A stretch of DNA of 64,000 nucleotides from Microvirga sp. SRT01. Lineage in GTDB: Bacteria > Pseudomonadota > Alphaproteobacteria > Sphingomonadales > Sphingomonadaceae. Position numbers and translations under genes: made by a program. Below are positions 15,062 to 23,966 of this stretch, in pieces. Numbering within the stretch: the stretch's first letter is position 1; each line of letters opens with the position of its first letter. The stretch spans positions 248,001 to 312,000 of the forward strand of contig JAGSNX010000005.1 in NCBI GenBank assembly GCA_018139225.1, written 5' to 3'. Under the pieces are notes generated by a model that was not told where the DNA came from, made no database searches, and was given only the letters and a program-made list of their open reading frames with translations.

Positions 15062-17587
15062 ATGGCGGTCAAGATCGCATGCGGCATGATGGCGATGCTC
15101 CTGACGGGCGCGGGTGTCGCCGGGGCACAAACCGCGCCGCGAGCCGCACCGGCGATGACGCTCGGCACAGCGGGCTATTACGAAGTGCCTGCCGCGAACG
15201 TCCTCGTCTTCTCGAACTGGTATGACGGCCTGTTCGCGGATTCGAAGATCAGCGGCGTCGAGATCATCCAGCAGGGCACGCGCATCGCCACGAATGGCGA
15301 CGTGCGGCTCTCCTCCACGCCGGGACAGTGGGACGCAATCGGGCGGCTTGTCGACCGCAAGGTCGATGCGGCGACCGGCACGATCACCGTGACGCTGGAG
15401 TATCCCGACTATAACTGGCGCTATCGCATCCGCTCCGAACGGCGCGATGGGGCGGTCGCAGTGGCGGTGATCCTCGATGCCCCCGTCCCCGCGGCGCTGG
15501 CGGGCAAGGCCGGCTTCAACCTGGAATTCCTGCCGACCGCCTATTTCCACCACAGCTATATGGCGGACGGACGCACCGGCACATTCCCGATCTACCCCTC
15601 CGACGCGATGACCGCGACGCAGGAGCGCAACGCCGCCAGCGGCCGTAACGAGGGTCCCGGCGCGGAGCCGACCGCGATCGCGCAGGGCAACCGCTTCGTA
15701 CTTGCGCCCGAAGACGCGGCACGGCGTGTCACGATCTCGTCCACCGCGCCGGTGCAACTCTTCGACGGCCGGAATCAGGCGCAGAACGGCTGGTTCGTGC
15801 TGCGATCGCTGCTGCCGACGGGCCGGACCGGCACCGTGCTGGAATGGACGATCCAGCCGAACAGCGTCCCCGGCTGGCTGCGGCCACCGGTGATCGCGCA
15901 CTCGCAGCTCGGCTACGCCCCGACCGCGCGCAAGATCGCGACGATCGAGCTCGACCGCAACGACCGGCGCACGCTGCCCGCGCGCCTGCTGCGCATTGGC
16001 GACGACGGGCGGATGACGCCGGTCCGCACCGCGCCTGCGAAACGCTGGGGCGAGTACCTGCGCTACAGCTATCTCCAGCTCGATTTCAGTGCGGTCCACG
16101 ATCCCGGCCTGTACGTACTCGAATACGGACCCACCCGCACCGCGCCGTTCCGCATCGCCACCGATGCCTATGCAGGCGCGTGGCACCCGACGCTCGACGT
16201 GTATTTCCCCGTCGCGATGGACCACATGTTCGTCAACGAAGGCTACCGCGTCTGGCACGGCGATGCGCACCGCGACGATGCGCGGCAGGCGCCCGTCGAT
16301 CACGAACATATCGACCTCTATCGACAGGGGCCGACCACCGACACCCGCTTCAAGCCGGGCGAGCACATCCCCGGCCTGGCGATCGGCGGCTGGTTCGACG
16401 CGGGCGATTTCGACATCCGCACCCAGTCGCAATATCAGGTCGTGCGTTCACTGGTCGATACGTGGGAACGCTGGCGGCCGACGCGCGACACGACCGCGGT
16501 CGACTGGACGCGGCGGCGAACCGAGATGCATGTGCCGGACGGAACCCCCGACCTGCTCCAGCAGATTCGGCACGGCGCGCTGCAACTGGTCGCGCAATTC
16601 GATGCGGTCGGTCATGCCATCCACGGCATCGTCGAGCCGGATGTCGCGCAATACACGCACCTCGGCGATGCCTCGACCAAGACCGACGGCCTCATCTACG
16701 ATCCGTCGCTGAAGATCGGCGAGGAGAAGCATGGGCGCAGCGGGACGCCCGACGATCGCTGGGCCTTCACCAGCAAGGTTTCGGCGCTCAACTACGGCTC
16801 GATCGCTGCGCTGGCCGCGACGTCCCGCGCGCTGGCGGAGATGGACCCGGCGCTGTCGAAGAAGGCGCTGGGCATCGCCACCAAAATTTGGGCGGAGGAA
16901 CAGGGCCACGCCCCCGATCTCTACAGCCACGGCAACACCACCGGTGGGCCGCTCGACTCCGAACGGTTCGCCGCCGCGGTCGAACTGCTGCGCACCACCC
17001 GCGATCCGCGCTATGCGGCGGCGGTGCAGTCGCTCTGGCCGTCGATCGAGGCGAAGTTCGGCGCCCATCTGCGCGATGCGGTGGCGGCGATCCCGGCCAT
17101 GCCCGCCAGCTACCGCGACGCGATGATCCCTGCCGCCCGCGCCTATGCCGCGGCCGTCCAGAAGGACGCCGCCGCCAACCCCTTCGGCGTGCCGATCACC
17201 ACCGGTGGCTGGGCCGGCAGCGGCACCGTGCTCGGCACAGCGCTCAACGCCTATGCACTGCACAAGGCGTTCCCGGACATCATGCCCGCCGCCCCGGTGC
17301 AGCGCGGGCTGGAGTTCCTGCTGGGTCATCATCCCGGCTCCGACATCTCGTTCGTGTCCGGCGTCGGCACGGTGTCGAAGGAGGTGGCATACGGCAACAA
17401 CCGGGCCGATTTCTCCTTCATCGCCGGTGGCGTCGTGCCGGGCGTGCTGGTCATCAAGCCCGACTTTCCGGAGAATCACGAGGACTGGCCGTTCTTCTGG
17501 GGGGAGAACGAATACGTCATCCCGGAAGGCGCGATGTGGATCGAACTGGCGCACGCCGCGCAGGATCTGACGGGAGAGACGAAATGA
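15062..17587 (+). CDS. GH9-family endoglucanase-like hydrolase
   Basis: This 841-residue protein has a signal peptide (to about residue 24). A beta-rich N-terminal part is followed by an Ig-like CelD_N domain (about residues 285-375, starting PVIAHSQLGYAPTARK). The GH9 (alpha/alpha)6 catalytic domain follows, with the base aspartates in GGWFDAGDFDIRTQSQY and the acid glutamate in FFWGENEYVI near the C-terminus. The long N-terminal extension is unusual for a plain cellulase. The ATG at 15062 has AGAGAGG 6 bp upstream. GH9 enzymes cut beta-1,4-glucan backbones, so a xyloglucanase or cello-oligosaccharide role fits the neighbours. The stop overlaps the next gene (ATGA). Confidence 0.85.
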   Translation: MAVKIACGMMAMLLTGAGVAGAQTAPRAAPAMTLGTAGYYEVPAANVLVFSNWYDGLFADSKISGVEIIQQGTRIATNGDVRLSSTPGQWDAIGRLVDRKVDAATGTITVTLEYPDYNWRYRIRSERRDGAVAVAVILDAPVPAALAGKAGFNLEFLPTAYFHHSYMADGRTGTFPIYPSDAMTATQERNAASGRNEGPGAEPTAIAQGNRFVLAPEDAARRVTISSTAPVQLFDGRNQAQNGWFVLRSLLPTGRTGTVLEWTIQPNSVPGWLRPPVIAHSQLGYAPTARKIATIELDRNDRRTLPARLLRIGDDGRMTPVRTAPAKRWGEYLRYSYLQLDFSAVHDPGLYVLEYGPTRTAPFRIATDAYAGAWHPTLDVYFPVAMDHMFVNEGYRVWHGDAHRDDARQAPVDHEHIDLYRQGPTTDTRFKPGEHIPGLAIGGWFDAGDFDIRTQSQYQVVRSLVDTWERWRPTRDTTAVDWTRRRTEMHVPDGTPDLLQQIRHGALQLVAQFDAVGHAIHGIVEPDVAQYTHLGDASTKTDGLIYDPSLKIGEEKHGRSGTPDDRWAFTSKVSALNYGSIAALAATSRALAEMDPALSKKALGIATKIWAEEQGHAPDLYSHGNTTGGPLDSERFAAAVELLRTTRDPRYAAAVQSLWPSIEAKFGAHLRDAVAAIPAMPASYRDAMIPAARAYAAAVQKDAAANPFGVPITTGGWAGSGTVLGTALNAYALHKAFPDIMPAAPVQRGLEFLLGHHPGSDISFVSGVGTVSKEVAYGNNRADFSFIAGGVVPGVLVIKPDFPENHEDWPFFWGENEYVIPEGAMWIELAHAAQDLTGETK

Positions 17588-19221
17588 TGCTGCGTATTCT
17601 GGGGCTGATGCTCGCGGGCGCGTCCGTCACCGCAACCGCCTCCGAGCCCGCGCGGTTTGGTCGGTTCACCTACGAGGGGCGCAGTGAGGAACGCAGTGCG
17701 GCGGGGCCGGGCGAATATCGCAACCCGATCCTGTCCGGCTATTACCCCGATCCGTCGGTGACGCGGGTGGGCGAGGATTACTATCTCGTCAACTCGTCGT
17801 TCGCGCACTTTCCCGGCCTGCCGGTCTTCCATTCGAAGGACCTCGTCCACTGGACGCAGATCGGCAACGCGATCGATCGCCCCGGACAGCTCGACTTCAT
17901 CGGCCGCAAGACGTCGGAGGCGGTGTTCGCGCCCGATATCTCGTTCCACGACGGCGTCTTCTACATCGTCAACACCTGCGTCGCCTGCAAAGGCAATTTC
18001 GTCATCACCGCGAAGGATCCCGCGGGGCCGTGGTCCGACCCGATCTGGCTGCCGTTCGAGGGGATCGATCCGTCGATCTACTGGGAGGGTGACAAGGCCT
18101 ATATCGTCAACAACCGCGCGCCGGACGAGCCCCCGCGCTACGACGGGCACCGCGCGATCTGGGTGCAGGAATATGACTGGCGCGCGGGCAAGATGGTCGG
18201 GGAGAGCACGCAACTCGTCAACGGCGGCGTCGACATCAGCAAGAAGCCCGTCTGGATCGAGGGTCCGCACATCTTCCGGAAGGACGGCTGGTATTACCTG
18301 ACCGCTGCAGAGGGCGGCACCAGCGTCAACCATTCGCAGGTGGCGCTGCGCTCGCGAGCGCTGCGCGGGCCGTACGTGCCGTTTGCCGGCAACCCGATCC
18401 TGACGCAGCGCGATCTCGATCCGGCGCGCGCGCATCCGATCACCTCCGCCGGCCATGCCGAACTGGTGCAGACGCAGAATGGCGACTGGTGGGCGACCTT
18501 CCTCGCGGTGCGACCCTATGAGGGCGATTACTACAATATCGGGCGCGAGACGTTCCTGTTGCCCGTGACGTGGAAGGACGGCTGGCCGATCATCCTGCCC
18601 AAGGGCCAGGCGGTGCCCTTCACCGCGAAGGCGCCGAGCCTGCCGGCCTCGACCGCAAAGCTGCCGACCGCCGGCGACTTCGCCTACACCGACGAATTCG
18701 CGGGCGACCGGCTGGCGATGCAGTGGATCGGTATCCGCAACCCCGAACAGGCGTTCTACCGCGTCGCGGGCGGCGACCTGATCCTCCCGCCGGGGCCACG
18801 GATCGGCGACCTGGCCAGCGTTCCGGCCTTCGTCGCACGCCGCCAGCAGCACCACGTCGCAACGGTATCGACCACGGTCCGCTTCTCACCCGACGCGGAT
18901 GGCGAGCGCGCGGGGCTGGCCGCGGTGCAGAGCGACGAGAACTACCTCGTGTTCGGGATCACGCGCATCGCGGGGAAGCCGGTGGTCGCCCTGTACACGG
19001 CCGACAAGGGACGCGAAACGCTGGTCGCCTCCGCACCGATCGCGGCGGGCGGCCCGGTGACCCTGACGATCCGCGCCACTGGCGGCACGATGGCGTTCGA
19101 CTATCGGAGCACCGCGGGTTCGCGCACGCTGGCGAGCAACGTCGACGCGCGTTTTCTCAGCACCAAGTCTGCGGGCGGCTTCGTCGGAACGCTGATCGGC
19201 CCTTACGCCGCCCGACGCTAG
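17584..19221 (+). CDS. GH43-family glycosidase, second copy
   Basis: This 545-residue secreted enzyme (signal peptide to about residue 20) is of the beta-xylosidase type. NPILSGYYPDPSVTRVGEDYY holds the base aspartate; FEGIDPSIYWEGDKAY holds the second aspartate; and EGPHIFRKDGWYYLTAAEGG holds the acid glutamate. A C-terminal concanavalin-like domain covers about residues 360-545. It is co-translated with the GH9 gene. It shares architecture with the GH43 at 9806-11371 but differs in sequence, so the two may cut different linkages (xylose and arabinose). Confidence 0.88.
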   Translation: MMLRILGLMLAGASVTATASEPARFGRFTYEGRSEERSAAGPGEYRNPILSGYYPDPSVTRVGEDYYLVNSSFAHFPGLPVFHSKDLVHWTQIGNAIDRPGQLDFIGRKTSEAVFAPDISFHDGVFYIVNTCVACKGNFVITAKDPAGPWSDPIWLPFEGIDPSIYWEGDKAYIVNNRAPDEPPRYDGHRAIWVQEYDWRAGKMVGESTQLVNGGVDISKKPVWIEGPHIFRKDGWYYLTAAEGGTSVNHSQVALRSRALRGPYVPFAGNPILTQRDLDPARAHPITSAGHAELVQTQNGDWWATFLAVRPYEGDYYNIGRETFLLPVTWKDGWPIILPKGQAVPFTAKAPSLPASTAKLPTAGDFAYTDEFAGDRLAMQWIGIRNPEQAFYRVAGGDLILPPGPRIGDLASVPAFVARRQQHHVATVSTTVRFSPDADGERAGLAAVQSDENYLVFGITRIAGKPVVALYTADKGRETLVASAPIAAGGPVTLTIRATGGTMAFDYRSTAGSRTLASNVDARFLSTKSAGGFVGTLIGPYAARR

Positions 19222-19324
19222 AGTGGGTTCCGATCGTGGTGCATCATCGGCACGGAAGCGACTTCGCCCGCCGCGTATCGAGCCGCAGAAGGGCGACGCC
19301 GGTGCAACATGGTCGAAAACCGTC

Positions 19325-19600
19325 CTAGGCCATCGCCGCGCGCAGCCGTTCCGCCATCCCCTCCAGCGTGACCCCGGCGAGACGCGTATCCGTCTCGTCG
19401 CGGTTGCGCAGCAGGTCGGCGACCGCAAGCTGGATCTGGGTGATGTGGTCGACCTTTTGCAGGCTGGCCATGTGCCGACGCAGCGTGGCCTCGTCACTCC
19501 CCAAATCATAGGCGAGGTCGTTGAGCATGCGGGATGCGAGGACGAGCTCGTCCGCCAGCGCGTCGGCGAGCGGAATGATGGCCGGCGCGACCATGCTCAT
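19325..19600 (-). CDS. Small helical protein at the end of the chemotaxis operon
   Basis: This 91-residue protein is predicted to be all helical, without signal peptide or known motif (SLQKVDHITQIQLAVADLLR in the middle). Its ATG overlaps the stop of the upstream cheB-like gene (ATGA), so it belongs to the operon and is probably made with it. The helical pattern resembles small chemotaxis accessory or phosphotransfer-like proteins, but no phospho-histidine context was recognised. Function is not assigned. Confidence 0.6.
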   Translation of the reverse strand: MSMVAPAIIPLADALADELVLASRMLNDLAYDLGSDEATLRRHMASLQKVDHITQIQLAVADLLRNRDETDTRLAGVTLEGMAERLRAAMA

Positions 19601-20610
19601 TTCGAACACATCTTGAGGATTCCTCCCGGCAACGCATCGCGCGTCGTCGGCTGGGTCACCATGTTGCGCGCGAGCGTGTAGCCGCCGCCCTCGCCTGCGG
19701 GCGAGAACACATAGGTGCCTGCGCCGAGCATCGCCTTCATCCCTCCACCGCCATCCTCGCTGCCGTCGAGCAGCAGCACGCCGACCGCATTGGCGCCGGC
19801 CGCCTTCGCCACGGCGGCGAACAGCAGCGAAATCGATGGCCGCTCTCCCGCCACCGGATCGCGCGGCAGCAGGCGCAGCTTTCCCGCCGGCCAGCTGTCG
19901 ACGATCAGATGGTGATCGCCGGAGGGCGCGAAATAGATCGTGCCCTGTTCGATCGCCATGCCATCGGTGGCCACGACGACCTTCGGCGCGACCTTTTCGT
20001 CGAGCTGTGCGACCATGCTCTCGACCAGACCCGGACCGAGGTGCTGGACGACGACGGTGGGCGGACAATTGGCCGGAAACGCCCCGAAAATCTCGAACAG
20101 TGCCGCGGTGCTCGATGCATCGCCGCCGACGGCGAGCAGCCGCCCGTTCCAGTCGATCGGTCCGGCGGCGACCGGAACGGCAGGGGCTGCCGTCGCCGAC
20201 CGCAGCGCCGCCGTACGCGCCGCCTTCAGCCGCTTGCCCAGCTTGGCGATGATGACGTCGAGTTCGGCCGGCGCCGCGACGCGCGGCTTGGGGAAGCAGT
20301 CGATCGCCCCGAGCCGGAGCGCCTCGATCGACTCCGCCGCACCGTCGGTCGTACGCGTGGAGAACATGATGACCGGCATCGGCCTGGTCGACATGATCTC
20401 CGCCAGATATTCGATCCCGCTCATTCCGGGCATCTCGACGTCGAGCGTCATGACGTGCGGCTTGAGCTGCTCGACCATCGCCCGCGCTTCCGCCGCGCCG
20501 TCCGCGAGCCCGACGACCTCGACATTGGGGATCCGTTCGAGCGCGCCGGAGATGAGCGCACGCATCGTGAGAGAGTCGTCGACCACGAGAACCTTGGTGG
20601 TGGCAGCCAT
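19597..20610 (-). CDS. CheB-like protein with degenerate methylesterase active site
   Basis: This 337-residue protein has a receiver domain (DD at 11-12, phospho-acceptor Asp57 in TLDVEMPGMSG) followed by a CheB methylesterase domain. The catalytic serine of the GASTGG motif is replaced: the block reads VGGDASSTAAL with Asp164 at the serine position. His190 (VVVQH) and Asp286 (DGSEDGGGG) are kept. The canonical CheB encoded at 22054-23091 aligns over the same block and keeps the serine. This copy is therefore probably inactive as an esterase/deamidase and may act as a phosphorylation sink or adaptor. It sits between cheW and the small protein. Confidence 0.85.
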   Translation of the reverse strand: MAATTKVLVVDDSLTMRALISGALERIPNVEVVGLADGAAEARAMVEQLKPHVMTLDVEMPGMSGIEYLAEIMSTRPMPVIMFSTRTTDGAAESIEALRLGAIDCFPKPRVAAPAELDVIIAKLGKRLKAARTAALRSATAAPAVPVAAGPIDWNGRLLAVGGDASSTAALFEIFGAFPANCPPTVVVQHLGPGLVESMVAQLDEKVAPKVVVATDGMAIEQGTIYFAPSGDHHLIVDSWPAGKLRLLPRDPVAGERPSISLLFAAVAKAAGANAVGVLLLDGSEDGGGGMKAMLGAGTYVFSPAGEGGGYTLARNMVTQPTTRDALPGGILKMCSK

Positions 20611-20650
20611 CGCGTTGATCTTTCCTGTCGGGGCAATAATCGGGTGGAGT

Positions 20651-21091
20651 TCAGGCGGCGTCGGCGAGTGCGACGGTGTCGACCAGCCGATCGAGCGCGA
20701 GGACGAGGATCATGCGCTGTTCGATCGTCGCCAGCCCTTCGAGGAAGCGCGAGGCGTCGGCGTCGCCCATTTCCGGCAGCGGCTGCATATCCTCCGCCGC
20801 CACGGTGACGATGTCGTTGACGGCATCGACGATGATGCCCTGCAACTGCTCGCCGATGCGGACCACGATGATGACGTGGCGCGCGCTGGGATCGGTCGTG
20901 CCCCAGCCGAGCCGGCAACGCAGGTCGAGCACCGGCAGCACGACGCCGCGCAGGTTGACAACGCCGCGGACATGGGCGGGAACATTGGGCAGCGGCGTCG
21001 CCGGCGACCATGCGCGGATCTCGCGGATCGCCATGATATCGACGCCGAGGACCTGGTCGCCCAGCTGGAAGGTGATGAGTTGTCGGGACAT
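20651..21091 (-). CDS. cheW: Chemotaxis coupling protein CheW
   Basis: This 146-residue protein is a single CheW domain. It begins QLITFQLGDQVLGVDIMAIREI and has the typical VRGVVNLRGVVLPVLDLR block and a late IVVRIGEQLQGIIVDAVNDI strand-helix. It links methyl-accepting receptors to CheA at the membrane. It lies 25 bp after cheY and 40 bp before the degenerate cheB gene in the same operon. Confidence 0.92.
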   Translation of the reverse strand: MSRQLITFQLGDQVLGVDIMAIREIRAWSPATPLPNVPAHVRGVVNLRGVVLPVLDLRCRLGWGTTDPSARHVIIVVRIGEQLQGIIVDAVNDIVTVAAEDMQPLPEMGDADASRFLEGLATIEQRMILVLALDRLVDTVALADAA

Positions 21092-21116
21092 CGCGGTCGC
21101 CTTTCTTGGATCGGGA

Positions 21117-21494
21117 TCAGTGCAGCACGCGCCGGATGGCGGCGGCGAGCTTGTCGGGGTGGAAGGGCTTGACGATCCAGCCGGTCGCGCCGGCGGACCG
21201 CGCGCGCTGCTTCTTCTCGTCGGAACTCTCGGTGGTCAGGACCAGGATCGGCAGATTGCGGCGGCCGCCCTCGCGCACCTCGGCGATCAGGCCGAACCCG
21301 TCCATCCGCGGCATGTTGATGTCGGTGATGAGCAGGTCCGGCTCCGGCGACGCCGCGAGCGTTTCGAGCGCATGGACGCCGTCCTCCGCTTCGATCACCG
21401 TGTAGCCGAGGTCGGTGAGTGCCGCGCGCAGCAGCATCCGCATGCTGGGCGAATCGTCGACGGTCATGATCGTCTTGGGTGCGATATCGGTCAT
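21117..21494 (-). CDS. cheY: Chemotaxis response regulator CheY
   Basis: This 125-residue single receiver domain has the acid pair VDD near residue 13, phospho-acceptor Asp58 (LLITDINMPRMDG), Thr87/88 and Lys109 (GWIVKPF). There is no output domain. Its ATG shares one base with the cheD stop (TGATG), which implies translational coupling. It is expected to carry the CheA signal to the motor or another target. Confidence 0.92.
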   Translation of the reverse strand: MTDIAPKTIMTVDDSPSMRMLLRAALTDLGYTVIEAEDGVHALETLAASPEPDLLITDINMPRMDGFGLIAEVREGGRRNLPILVLTTESSDEKKQRARSAGATGWIVKPFHPDKLAAAIRRVLH

Positions 21495-22057
21495 CAGAAG
21501 AACTCCACGTCGCCGATGGCGGCAGGTGCTGGCAGGGGTGCGGGACGCCGTACGACGGCGGTCGGCGGGGCGTCGTTGACGGTGGTGCAGCGCGCCAGCC
21601 CCAGTGCGGCGCGGAATTCGACCCGGCGTGCGCCGGTGCCGCCGACATCCTCGCCGACCAGCGGGATGCGCTCGTCGCGCAGGAACGCGCGGGCGAAGGC
21701 GATGTTGGTGCCGCCGATGTCGCGAAAGCCGCTGCGCATCGTCGCGCCGCCGAAGATGCGCGCCTTCAGCCGGTGCCGCGAAGCGCCCATCGCGAGCATC
21801 GCGTTGATGAGCACTTCCATCGCATAGACGCCGTAACGCTGCATCGATCCGGTATCGGTGGAGGTGCCGTCGGCGAGCAGATAATGGTTGATGCCGCCGA
21901 TCTGTTCGATCGGATCGTAGAAGCACGCCGCGATGCAACTGCCGAGTACCGTCGTCATCACGACATCCTGTTCGTCGGACACCCGCGTCTCGCCCTGCGC
22001 GACGGTGATGCGGCGAAAGCCGCCGCGGGCGACGGGTCGGAGCGCCGGGCGGATCAT
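21494..22057 (-). CDS. cheD: Chemoreceptor glutamine deamidase CheD
   Basis: This 187-residue protein has the CheD catalytic cysteine in TTVLGSCIAACFYD (Cys41) and histidine in GGINHYLL (His58). The family block KARIFGGATMRSGFRDIGGTN is split by no gaps. CheD deamidates receptor glutamines and can interact with CheY/CheC-type phosphatases. The ATG at 22057 overlaps the cheB stop (ATGA) and is preferred to the GTG three codons upstream. The C-terminal tail is proline/alanine rich. Confidence 0.9.
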   Translation of the reverse strand: MIRPALRPVARGGFRRITVAQGETRVSDEQDVVMTTVLGSCIAACFYDPIEQIGGINHYLLADGTSTDTGSMQRYGVYAMEVLINAMLAMGASRHRLKARIFGGATMRSGFRDIGGTNIAFARAFLRDERIPLVGEDVGGTGARRVEFRAALGLARCTTVNDAPPTAVVRRPAPLPAPAAIGDVEFF

Positions 22058-23091
22058 GCCCGGCACTCCGCGATCAACCGCGCCGCGATCCGGCCGAGCG
22101 GCTGTTGCTCGCTCACCGCGCCGATCCGGTGCGCGACCGCGGGCATGCCGTAGACGACGCAGGTCGCCTTATCCTGTCCGATGGTCACCGATCCTGCATC
22201 CCTCATCGCCTTCAATCCTTCCGCTCCATCGCCGCCCATGCCCGTCAGGATCACGCCCACCGCATCGGCCCGGGCAAGGCGCGCGACCGAGTGGAACAGG
22301 CGATCGACCGACGGCCGGTGCCCGCTGACCTTGTCACCCTCGACCAGACGGCAGTGCCGCTTGTCCCCAACGCCCGCGATCTCCAGATGCCGGTCGCCGC
22401 CGGGCGCGAGGTAGACGGTGCCCGCGACCAGCGGCGCACCCGCGCGCGCTTCCTCGACCCGGGGCGGACAGAGCCGATCGAGCCGGGCGGCGAAGCTGGC
22501 CGTGAAACTGGTCGGCATGTGCTGGACGATGACCGTCGGCGGGCAATTGGCAGGAAAGTCGGTCAGCAGTGCGATCAGCGTCTCGACGCCGCCGGTCGAG
22601 GCGCCGATCGCGATCATGCTGCGGGGCTTGGCGCGGAACGCCTCGGGCTCGGCATGTCGATAGGACACGATCTCCCGGCGCCCGGTCGCCGCCGGCCGGG
22701 ACTGGGCCGCGGCGCGGATCAGGTCCGCGAGGCCCGGCGCCCCGGTCGGATCGACCGCCAGCGGCAGGGCCGCCTTGTCGAAACAGTCGAACGCGCCGAG
22801 TTCCAGCGCGGTCAGGCTGACCTCCGCTCCGTGCGACGTCAGCGTCGACAGCATGACGACCGGCGTCGGCCGCAGGCGCATCAGCCGTTCGAGGAATTCC
22901 AGCCCGTTCATGCCGGGCATCTCGATATCCAGCGTCACGACGTCGGGATCGAGCGCCTTGATCTGCGCGCGCGCCTCGTCCGCCGAACTCGCGGTGCCGA
23001 CCACCTCGATCATGGGGTCGGCATCCAGCTTGCGCCGGATCACCGCCTGCATGCTGGCGGAATCGTCGACGATCAGGGTCCGAATGGTCAT
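22054..23091 (-). CDS. cheB: Chemotaxis methylesterase/deamidase CheB (canonical)
   Basis: This 345-residue protein has a receiver domain with Asp55 in TLDIEMPGMNG and a methylesterase domain with an intact triad: Ser165 in AIGASTGG, His191 in IVQHMP, and Asp288 in GMGGDGAEG. It removes methyl groups from receptor glutamates when phosphorylated by CheA. It overlaps cheR upstream and cheD downstream by 4 bases each. A second, degenerate CheB is encoded at the far end of the operon. Confidence 0.93.
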   Translation of the reverse strand: MTIRTLIVDDSASMQAVIRRKLDADPMIEVVGTASSADEARAQIKALDPDVVTLDIEMPGMNGLEFLERLMRLRPTPVVMLSTLTSHGAEVSLTALELGAFDCFDKAALPLAVDPTGAPGLADLIRAAAQSRPAATGRREIVSYRHAEPEAFRAKPRSMIAIGASTGGVETLIALLTDFPANCPPTVIVQHMPTSFTASFAARLDRLCPPRVEEARAGAPLVAGTVYLAPGGDRHLEIAGVGDKRHCRLVEGDKVSGHRPSVDRLFHSVARLARADAVGVILTGMGGDGAEGLKAMRDAGSVTIGQDKATCVVYGMPAVAHRIGAVSEQQPLGRIAARLIAECRA

Positions 23092-23966
23092 GCCGACACC
23101 TTCAGATAGGCGGTGCGGCCGACACACTCGAACCGTTGGGCGACATCGCCGACCAGCCGTTCGGAATGGCCGATGTACAACATCCCGCCGACGTCCAGCC
23201 GGTCGGCGAGCCGCGACTGGAGCCGCGCCTTGGTCGGTTCGTCGAAATAGATCATCACGTTCCGGCAGAAGATCGCGTCGAAGCGACCCTTGATCGGCCA
23301 CTCGCCCAACAGGTTCAGCGGTCGGAAGGCGATGGCGTCGCGCAGCATCGGGTCGATCGTCAGCGTGTCGCCGCTGCCCTGGACCCAAGCGGCGCGCAGG
23401 GCGGACGGGACCGTCGCGAGCGTCGCCTTGCTGTATCGCCCGTCGCGCGCCGTCTTCAGCACGCTGGCCGACACATCCGTCGCCAGCATCCGCAGGTCGC
23501 CGCCCAGCACACGCTGCGCCTCCGGCCGGTTGCTGCCGAGCGCGGCCATCAGCCACGTATAGGGCTCTTCGCCGCTGGAGCAGGCCGCCGACCAGAGGCG
23601 GACACGCCCCCCCTTCGCCAGCCTTGCCGACAGAGCGGGCCAGAGGCGCGTGCCGAAATCGTCGAAATGATGGCTCTCGCGGAAGAAGCTGGTGTGGTTG
23701 GTGGTGAGGGCGTCGATCGCGCAGGCACGCTCGCCGGCATCATTCCCGATCAGCGCGATATAGTCGGCGACGCTGGTCAGACCGCAGGCACGGACACGCG
23801 GAGCCAGCCGGCCGTACACGAGTTGCGCCTTGCCGTCGGGCAGCAGGATGCCGACCTCGTCATAGACCAGCGCCGAAATCGTCCGGTGGTCGGCGGCGGA
23901 GAAGGCGAACTCACGCGCCCGGTCGGTGCTGCCGGGACGCGGCGCGGGGGACAGCGCGGCCATCAT
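23088..23966 (-). CDS. cheR: Chemotaxis methyltransferase CheR
   Basis: This 292-residue protein has an N-terminal helical domain and a Rossmann SAM-binding domain with LWSAACSSGEEPYTWLM, the CheR signature. FDAIFCRNVMIYFDEPTK and GGMLYIGHSERL follow. It methylates receptor glutamates using SAM. The ATG at 23966 overlaps the cheA stop (ATGATGA context). The receptor encoded at the start of the operon carries a C-terminal tether motif that CheR could bind. Confidence 0.92.
   Translation of the reverse strand: MMAALSPAPRPGSTDRAREFAFSAADHRTISALVYDEVGILLPDGKAQLVYGRLAPRVRACGLTSVADYIALIGNDAGERACAIDALTTNHTSFFRESHHFDDFGTRLWPALSARLAKGGRVRLWSAACSSGEEPYTWLMAALGSNRPEAQRVLGGDLRMLATDVSASVLKTARDGRYSKATLATVPSALRAAWVQGSGDTLTIDPMLRDAIAFRPLNLLGEWPIKGRFDAIFCRNVMIYFDEPTKARLQSRLADRLDVGGMLYIGHSERLVGDVAQRFECVGRTAYLKVSA

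Noticed and set aside
15844..17583. Long upstream extension of the second GH43 frame
   Set aside because: It overlaps the GH9 gene in another frame. The GH43 protein starts at the ATG at 17584, directly before its signal peptide.
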